From assembly GCA_050049805.1 (NCBI GenBank), contig JASFVN010000242.1, positions 1 through 7,016 on the forward strand: a stretch of DNA of 7,016 nucleotides. Direction: 5' to 3'. This document shows positions 1 to 4,089 of this stretch, in pieces. The first letter of the stretch is position 1. Every line of letters begins with the position of its first letter. The position numbers and the translations under genes are program-made. The stretch comes from JABDNZ01 sp050049805 (GTDB taxonomy: Bacteria > Gemmatimonadota > Gemmatimonadetes > Longimicrobiales > Gaopeijiaceae). The notes beneath the pieces were generated by a model, which had not been told where the DNA came from, did not search any database, and was given only the letters and a program-made list of their open reading frames with translations.

Positions 1-1022
1 TGGAACCCTCCGGTGTGAAGCCCATGCGAGCGGATGCGATCTTTCAGATATGGTCGATGACAAAGCCCATTACATCGGTCGGTATTATGCAGCTCGTCGA
101 GAAGGGTGCCCTCGAGCTAGATGCAGCGGCGGCGGAGTACCTGCCGGAACTTAAGGATCGCGAAGTGCTCGTCGGTATCGACACCGTCGCAGCCACGTTC
201 ACGACACGCCCGGCTTCGCGTCCGATCACCATCCGTGATCTATTGCGGCACACCTCGGGTTTCGGGTATGCGTTCGCGAGTTCGGAACTCGTCCAACTCG
301 ACCGAGTGTCCGGGTTGTCACCTCGCGAACAACCCATCCTGCATGACCCAGGTGAGCGCTGGACCTATGGGATGGGGACCGCTTTCCTCGGATGGATCAT
401 CGAGGCTGTCTCAGGTGAATCCCTGCCCGGTTTTCTTTCAGCGCAGGTCCTGACACCCCTAGGTATGGACGACACTTCGTTCGAGCTAGCTCAAGCCGAT
501 ACCGGTCGTTTTGTAGCGACGTATCGCCGTGTGGGCGACAGGCTTGAGGGCGAACCGCGACCGGACCCGTATATCCCGACCGTGCGGGGGGACGGCGGTC
601 TGCTCTCTACTGCTGACGACTATGCCCATTTCGTTCAGATGATCCTCGGTGGTGGTGTGTGGCGGGGAAAAAGGGTTCTGAGCGAGGCGAGTGTCGCGGA
701 AATGACTCGAGACCAACTTGATGGGATGGTGGTCGAGAAGCAGCCCGGGGCCATCCCGGCGTGGTCGAATGACTTCCCGCTGGGGGCAGGTCGGGACGGA
801 TTCGGGCTTGGGTTCCAGATCAGCGTTGGGAGTGAGGCTGAGAGCCGACCAGCAGGGAGCCTTAGTTGGGCCGGCATTGAGAACACACATTTCTGGATCG
901 ACCGTCAAAACGACATCGGTGTGGTCCTACTGCTCCAGGTCTTGCCCTTCTACGATGAGAAGGCAATCAACTTGCTCTCGAATTTCGAACGCGCCCTCTA
1001 TACGGATTCGGGTGGGCGGTAG
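1..1022 (+). CDS. Serine hydrolase, beta-lactamase-fold family (family VIII esterase-like), 5' partial
   Basis: The reading frame is open to the left edge and homology begins before the first possible start (GTG at 15), so the N-terminus is missing. Numbering from GTG15, the nucleophile motif S-M-T-K is at residues 14-17 in the usual context (FQIWSMTKPITSVGIMQL). A second-motif Tyr lies at 118 (WTYGMGTAFLGWIIE), the conserved GGLLSTADDYAHF block is near 194-206, and WAG at 285-287 occupies the place of the WGG motif of EstB-like esterases. The HTG/KTG motif of class C beta-lactamases is not seen, which favours an esterase or peptidase-like hydrolase over an antibiotic-resistance enzyme. Family knowledge: Ser is acylated and Lys/Tyr act as bases. 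Substrate and location cannot be told without the N-terminus. It ends at TAG, 61 bp before an attC-like site, so it may be the cargo of an upstream cassette. Family assignment is secure; activity is inferred. Confidence 0.93.
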   Translation, partial: EPSGVKPMRADAIFQIWSMTKPITSVGIMQLVEKGALELDAAAAEYLPELKDREVLVGIDTVAATFTTRPASRPITIRDLLRHTSGFGYAFASSELVQLDRVSGLSPREQPILHDPGERWTYGMGTAFLGWIIEAVSGESLPGFLSAQVLTPLGMDDTSFELAQADTGRFVATYRRVGDRLEGEPRPDPYIPTVRGDGGLLSTADDYAHFVQMILGGGVWRGKRVLSEASVAEMTRDQLDGMVVEKQPGAIPAWSNDFPLGAGRDGFGLGFQISVGSEAESRPAGSLSWAGIENTHFWIDRQNDIGVVLLLQVLPFYDEKAINLLSNFERALYTDSGGR

Positions 1023-1040
1023 GCAGAGCGGATATTGGCG

Positions 1041-1061
1041 CGTGAGCGAGAGATGCTCACG
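1041..1061 (+). other. Stem-loop just after the hydrolase gene
   Basis: A perfect 7-bp stem, CGTGAGC paired with GCTCACG, encloses a 7-nt loop 18 nt after the hydrolase stop codon. No T-tract follows, so it is not a standard intrinsic terminator. It could be an mRNA 3' end structure or chance. Confidence 0.35.
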
Positions 1062-1083
1062 AAGGCTGGCAGGCAGCGACGTC

Positions 1084-1241
1084 AGTTAACACACGGGTGC
1101 CGCTTCCGCTCGCTGGGCTCGCTCCAGTTACACATGGCCCCATGGCGTTTCGGTTGCCTGAGCGTTCGTGCTGCGAGCGGGTAGGCGGGTGTCGGGAACG
1201 GGCGTGTGGTTGGGCCACGTCGGCACCCTGGAACGTTAGCT
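1084..1241 (+). other. attC-like integron recombination site 1
   Basis: The site is bounded by AGTTAAC (1084-1090, R''-like) and GTTAGCT (1235-1241, R'-like), which pair over 7 positions with one G-T wobble. Inside them GGGTGCCG (1095-1102, L'') pairs perfectly with CGGCACCC (1221-1228, L') after spacers of 4 and 6 nt. A further inner pairing is CCGCTCGC (1106-1113) with GCGAGCGG (1173-1180). The R''-spacer-L''...L'-spacer-R' order is that of an integron attC site. The 7-mers depart from the RYYYAAC/GTTRRRY consensus at one inner position each but keep AAC and GTT. At 158 bp it is slightly longer than most described attC sites. It shares blocks with the site at 3049-3191: TGCCGC, CTCGCTG, TCGGG(A/T)ACGGGC and GAACGTTA. 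Integron identity is inferred; the structure and the similarity of the two sites are directly visible. Confidence 0.68.
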
Positions 1242-1251
1242 GCAATCGCGT
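1235..1251 (+). repeat. 17-bp inverted repeat, left copy (cassette start)
   Basis: GTTAGCTGCAATCGCGT is the exact reverse complement of 3039-3055. The first seven bases are the R' of attC-like site 1 and the remaining ten lie inside the following segment. The partner copy ends with the R'' of site 2. A 17-bp exact match is unlikely by chance in 7 kb. Confidence 0.85.
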
Positions 1252-1361
1252 GATGACTCTTGTTCTTCAATGGTACGAAGGAAGGTCGGTTAAGGGCTTG
1301 TTTTGATCTGGCGGGAGGGGATGAGTGCACTTGAAGAGGCCGAGATTCCCAGGATTATGAC

Positions 1362-2945
1362 ATGTTGGAGATTCTTAGTTTTTCGCCCAGGTTTGTCTAT
1401 TTGGTGACTTTTTTCGGTATCGCTGTTGTAGCTGAGTCCTGCACCGGGGGAGACCGACCAATTGGCACCGTTTCTAATCGCTATCGAATCGGAATAGTCG
1501 CGGAGAATATCGACGAGGACCTCATCCCCGATCCCTTGCAGGGCGACTTCGATGAAGACGGTGAACCAGACCAACTCACCGTGACCGATTCATCGGTGCG
1601 AGTAGAACTCAGCCAAGGAGGCGACTTCGAGTTCTCAGTGAGGGGACCTGACGAAGAGTCCCCTAGAATCTGGGACGCCAAGGTGGTCTCACTAAGGTCG
1701 GACGGAAGATTTCCCTCAATCGTGTTGGCCACGTGCCCCGAGCCGAGTCATGAAGGGGTACCCCTCACCCAAGATCTGCTCTACAACGATGGTGGGAGCC
1801 TTATTCACAAACAGTTAGGGGGTTATCCCAGTACCAGTATGGGTTCGGCTGTGTGGGCTTACCCCATGCGGGCCATGGGTCTCGACTGCGCGTGGCTCGA
1901 GTCCAACGATCTGCCTGTCTGTTTCTTTGCTTCCATGGAGGACGGGGGACTTGGCGTCAGTCGTCTGATCGAACTTGACCCGGCCGGATACGTCAATCTG
2001 GCGTCCGACTCAGCCACACGGGCCGAATATTCGCACAAGTTGGAGAGAAGGCTGGAGGTCGTTCGCCGAATCGGCCGAGAATGGACCACCGGGGAAGCGA
2101 TGGTGGGATCTGCCAGACAGGTGGTGCAAGAATGGATGGATATAGACCCCGCTGAGCTCGACCGAATCCTATCATCAGAGGTGTCGCAACCACTCTCATC
2201 GGCCTCCGATACACTCTTTGCAGCAGTGGACTGGCTCGAACAGGCTGGCCCAAGGCGCCGGGCGCGAGCCTATATGTGGATGGACGAGGAAGAACTGGAC
2301 AGTGGGCTCGCCGGTGCCGTCATTCGGGAGCCTGCCGAAGCAGTCGATTACCTCCTAGCTGTGGCCCTAGAACGGCTCGACCAGGGCAGGCTCTTTTCCC
2401 ACGATCTGACACGAGATTACCGCCTTCCCTGGCCGATGCAATATGGACATGGTCGGCCGAACGTGGACGGCATGTTCATGATGGGCGCGGCGTTTGTTGA
2501 CTTCAGTGGGGACGGCCTCCTGGACCTGGTGGTGGCAGGACAGCACTCCAGACCGTTCTCGGCAATACAACACCCGGACGGCTACTTCACGACGGGAGGA
2601 TTTCACGCAAGCCCAGATGAGTACGTGAGGGTTTGGGCGCCGGATCCCGCCGAAGAGGGAGACCTTGCGGTGCCGCCCTGCGTCTATTTCGGGATGGAGA
2701 AGACCGAGGAAGAGGCTTGGAGATCGGACTACGTCGACTGCTATGATTCAGGATTGGGAGAGTGGTATGACCTGACCTTACCCGGCGGTCCTTATTGGAC
2801 CGAATACGAGCCGGTAGTCTTTTGGGACATGAACGAGGATGGAACAGTGGAGTTTGCCGCTCGCACTGCCCAAGGGATCTGGAATGTACTCACGTTCCTC
2901 CACGGCGATTTGGAGGTTTCCGCTCTCGATAGCGGGTCCCGCTAA
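1362..2945 (+). CDS. Exported, possibly lipid-anchored protein with FG-GAP/VCBS-like motifs, function unknown
   Basis: A 527-residue protein. The ATG at 1362 has AGGA at 1351-1354, 7 nt upstream, and the first codons give an export signal: a hydrophobic run at residues 11-24 followed by AESC with Cys27. The lipobox is poor (Ala at -3, Glu at -2) and the n-region has little net positive charge, so cleavage by signal peptidase I after VVA (22-24) is an alternative. Three Asp-rich loops of FG-GAP/VCBS type are visible: DFDEDGEPD (62-70), DFSGDGLLDLVV (380-391) and DMNEDGTVEF (489-498). In such repeats these loops usually bind calcium and sit in beta-propeller blades. Residues about 225-345 look helical and charged (KLERRLEVVRRIGREW; PAEAVDYLLAVALERLD), unlike a propeller. 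Five further Cys (125, 176, 187, 440, 460) could form disulfides outside the cytoplasm. No catalytic motif was recognised. It is the only gene between the two attC-like sites and has no evident promoter of its own. Confidence 0.85.
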   Translation: MLEILSFSPRFVYLVTFFGIAVVAESCTGGDRPIGTVSNRYRIGIVAENIDEDLIPDPLQGDFDEDGEPDQLTVTDSSVRVELSQGGDFEFSVRGPDEESPRIWDAKVVSLRSDGRFPSIVLATCPEPSHEGVPLTQDLLYNDGGSLIHKQLGGYPSTSMGSAVWAYPMRAMGLDCAWLESNDLPVCFFASMEDGGLGVSRLIELDPAGYVNLASDSATRAEYSHKLERRLEVVRRIGREWTTGEAMVGSARQVVQEWMDIDPAELDRILSSEVSQPLSSASDTLFAAVDWLEQAGPRRRARAYMWMDEEELDSGLAGAVIREPAEAVDYLLAVALERLDQGRLFSHDLTRDYRLPWPMQYGHGRPNVDGMFMMGAAFVDFSGDGLLDLVVAGQHSRPFSAIQHPDGYFTTGGFHASPDEYVRVWAPDPAEEGDLAVPPCVYFGMEKTEEEAWRSDYVDCYDSGLGEWYDLTLPGGPYWTEYEPVVFWDMNEDGTVEFAARTAQGIWNVLTFLHGDLEVSALDSGSR

Positions 2946-3038
2946 TTGTCTTCCGTTGCCGAGCGGTGCCAGAACGGAGCGGGTCCTCCCCCTCGGCCCT
3001 CTTCGGCCATGAAAAGGTTGATCCTTTGGATTGGTGGG

Positions 3039-3055
3039 ACGCGATTGCAGCTAAC
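3039..3055 (-). repeat. 17-bp inverted repeat, right copy (start of attC-like site 2)
   Basis: ACGCGATTGCAGCTAAC on the plus strand is the exact reverse complement of 1235-1251. Its last seven bases are the R'' arm of site 2; the ten bases upstream extend the pairing beyond the normal attC core. Confidence 0.85.
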
Positions 3056-3191
3056 AGCAGGGCCTGCCGCACACTCGCTGTCGCTCGTGGCCCTGCGCCG
3101 GTGACGGTTGTGGGTCGCGGAGCGTCGTACATGTGGGGCGGCTTCGGGTACGGGCCTGACGGCCCGTCCGGCAGCCCGCAGAACGTTATAG
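3049..3191 (+). other. attC-like integron recombination site 2
   Basis: The site runs from AGCTAAC (3049-3055, R'') to GTTATAG (3185-3191, R'). The L arms pair as TGCCG (3065-3069) with CGGCA (3169-3173) and GGGC (3060-3063) with GCCC (3174-3177), leaving C3064 unpaired; an extrahelical base in the L'' arm is a known attC trait. A strong inner hairpin, CGGGCC-TGAC-GGCCCG, lies at 3151-3166. The right end (CGGCA, CCC, GAACGTTA) matches that of site 1 in the same orientation and nearly the same spacing, and CTCGCTG and TCGGGTACGGGC also recur, so the two sites are members of one family. It begins 103 bp after the stop of the VCBS-like gene, consistent with being that cassette's own attC. The core 7-mers are not perfect consensus matches. 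Confidence 0.68.
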
Positions 3192-3221
3192 GGCATAGGC
3201 GGGAACTGACTGCCGACAATA

Positions 3222-3237
3222 GAATCACTACTGATTC
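3222..3237. other. Short stem-loop with T-rich downstream flank
   Basis: GAATCA and TGATTC form a 6-bp stem around the loop CTAC, followed on the plus strand by CTTTCCTTT. It could act as a weak terminator for plus-strand transcripts from the cassette, or lie in the 3' end of the permease remnant read on the minus strand. The stem is short and AT-rich. Confidence 0.3.
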
Positions 3238-3252
3238 CTTTCCTTTCGGGTT

Positions 3253-3672
3253 CTACAGTGGACTCTTGCCGCCTCCCTGCTTGAGTCTCTTCGCTGCGTC
3301 GGCTCGGCTTGCCCGCCAAGCGGGGAGTCCGCTGGCTACGAGGGATACGACCAGCAGCAGCACCACCACCGAGCCAGACACAAGTGGATCCTTGGGGGAG
3401 ACTTGGAAGAGGGGGGAACCGACGTGGCCCCCCGCAACCCAGGCAGATGTCAGGCCTCATATCCACCCCAATGGCAAATCCGACAATCCGACTCCCCTGA
3501 CACCCGGAACCCGCCGAAGGCGCTCGGCTACCTCCCCGTAACGGGCGGTAGTCTCCCCTGGAGTGGGCTCGGCAGCATCCAGATCCAGAGGCACCTGGGA
3601 TAGGCGGTCTACATCCATCCCCAGGGCCAGGGAGCTTCAGACAATCAATCCAGCTGCAACCATCGAGAGAGA
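3253..3672 (-). pseudogene. Remnant of an ADOP-type (MacB/FtsX) permease gene, internally deleted
   Basis: A single minus-strand frame from about 3672 down to TAG at 3255-3253 carries two permease fragments interrupted by stops. The first (about 3672-3460) reads VAAGLIV, a TGA, then LALGMDVDRLSQVPLDLD and RYGEVAERLRRVPGVRGVG; this is the segment following the central membrane helix at the start of the second periplasmic domain, where PGV is a family landmark. A TGA at 3459-3457 follows. The second (about 3456-3256) contains VSPKDPLVSGSVVVLLLVVS and LPAWRASRADAAKRL, the C-terminal end of the second FtsX domain. Comparison with the intact permease in this window shows that the intervening roughly 250 residues and the whole N-terminal half are missing. 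The sequence differs from the intact copy, so it derives from a different family member, not a recent duplicate. It points away from the padR operon and its broken 5' end abuts the padR promoter region. The frame and motifs are visible; the deletion history is inferred. Confidence 0.72.
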
Positions 3673-3677
3673 CCGTG

Positions 3678-3686
3678 TGTCTTAAT
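3678..3686 (+). promoter_or_regulatory. Candidate extended -10 promoter of the padR operon
   Basis: TGT followed by CTTAAT gives an extended -10 (TGn plus a 4 of 6 match to TATAAT), 38 nt upstream of the padR start codon. No convincing -35 is seen at the expected distance. Predicted transcription would start inside the palindrome that follows. Confidence 0.35.
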
Positions 3687-3704
3687 ACATGTCTCAAGCA
3701 TGTA
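3686..3704. promoter_or_regulatory. Candidate PadR operator, palindrome TACATG-N7-CATGTA
   Basis: Perfect 6-bp inverted arms (3686-3691 and 3699-3704) are separated by 7 nt, just before the ribosome binding site of padR and overlapping the predicted promoter start. PadR-family dimers bind inverted repeats built from ATGT/ACAT elements, often in their own promoter. Position and composition fit autorepression; binding itself is inferred. Confidence 0.5.
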
Positions 3705-3707
3705 ACC

Positions 3708-3716
3708 AGGGGAGAG
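3708..3716 (+). promoter_or_regulatory. Ribosome binding site of padR
   Basis: AGGGGAGAG lies with its GGAG core 9 nt before the ATG at 3724. This decides for that start over the in-frame ATG at 3739. Confidence 0.6.
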
Positions 3717-3723
3717 CCCTCAC

Positions 3724-4089
3724 ATGGTCGACAAAGAAATGACGCCCCATCTCCCAACGCCGCTGAGCCCGCTGGAATTCCACGTCCTCCTGATCCTGGC
3801 CCCGGCGCAGCTTTACGGATACGCCATCAAGAAGGGTGTGGAGGAGCAGTCCCAGGGGGCTATCTCCCCTGAGATCGGCTCCCTCTACCGTGCCCTGGCA
3901 CGCCTCATGGAGAGGGGTTGGGTGGAAGAGTCGAATGACCCGCCAGATGAGGGGGGTCCCCAACGTGGGAAACCGAGGAAGTACTACTGCATCACCTCTG
4001 AAGGGGTGGCGGCGGCCAAAGCTGAGACGCGGCGTTTGAAAGTGGCCCTCCAAGCGGCTGAGGATGCCTTTCCGAAGGTGGCTATATGA
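3724..4089 (+). CDS. PadR-family transcriptional regulator
   Basis: A 121-residue winged-helix protein of the usual size for short PadR (subfamily 1) regulators. The PadR domain spans about residues 14-105: LSPLEFHVLLILAPAQLYGY with the family YGY (31-33), the recognition-helix region EIGSLYRALARLMERGWV (50-67, equal to the common GTLYPALxRLExxGWI), and the wing strand RKYYCITSEG (85-94). A C-terminal helix (95-115) probably serves dimerisation. It overlaps the next gene by four bases (ATGA), so the two are translationally coupled. Acidobacterial-type PadR regulators are characteristically encoded next to ADOP permeases, and this pair fits. It most likely represses its own operon through the palindrome at 3686-3704; the signal it senses is unknown. 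Confidence 0.93.
   Translation: MVDKEMTPHLPTPLSPLEFHVLLILAPAQLYGYAIKKGVEEQSQGAISPEIGSLYRALARLMERGWVEESNDPPDEGGPQRGKPRKYYCITSEGVAAAKAETRRLKVALQAAEDAFPKVAI
4075..4081 (+). promoter_or_regulatory. Ribosome binding site of the permease gene inside padR
   Basis: AAGGTGG sits 4 nt before the ATG at 4086 within the last codons of padR. Together with the ATGA overlap it supports the upstream start of the permease over the internal Met107, which resembles the start of shorter ADOP proteins. Confidence 0.5.

Larger units (their letters stand above)
1236..3185 (+). mobile_element. Putative integron gene cassette carrying the VCBS-like protein gene
   Basis: If crossover falls between G and TT of each R' site, as in known integrons, the unit runs from T1236 to G3185 (1950 bp). 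It contains one plus-strand gene (1362-2945) and ends with its own attC-like site. The diagnostic feature is that the cassette begins TTAGCT, complementary to the AGCTAA of the R'' of its own attC (3049-3055), so an excised circle would regenerate a matched R''/R' pair. The R' now present in situ at site 2 (GTTATAG) does not match that R'' well, as expected when it belongs to the next cassette. No integrase gene or attI is visible. It is large for a cassette, although single-gene cassettes of this size exist. A plain pair of terminal repeats without a transposase is the main alternative. Confidence 0.6.

Noticed and set aside
15..1022. Class C beta-lactamase (AmpC-like antibiotic resistance)
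   Set aside because: The SxxK motif is present, but the YxN and KTG/HTG motifs are not; WAG and the overall pattern fit family VIII esterase-like hydrolases better.
1321..1407. 28-codon ORF starting ATGAGTGCA ahead of the VCBS-like gene
   Set aside because: The purine-rich GGAGGGG abuts the ATG with no spacing, the peptide is featureless, and it overlaps the next gene's signal sequence out of frame. Possible leader peptide, but unsupported.
2952..2978. Terminator after the VCBS-like gene
   Set aside because: TCCGTT and AACGGA could pair over 6 bp, but the loop is 15 nt and no T-run follows.
1235..3055. Transposon with 17-bp terminal inverted repeats
   Set aside because: No transposase inside, no target-site duplication (flanks GGAAC and AGCAG differ), and both repeats are outer arms of longer, mutually related attC-like structures.
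2966..3541. Plus-strand ORF of 191 codons in the same interval
   Set aside because: No recognisable motif and Ser/Pro/Arg-rich composition; it runs through the attC-like hairpin and the antisense of the pseudogene. Best explained as a chance open frame in GC-rich DNA.
2942..3757. Long minus-strand ORF (271 codons) between the VCBS-like gene and padR
   Set aside because: The protein is Arg/Pro/Gly/Cys-rich low-complexity sequence with no domain pattern, overlaps the attC-like site and the padR start, and is in a different frame from the permease remnant whose motifs are recognisable.
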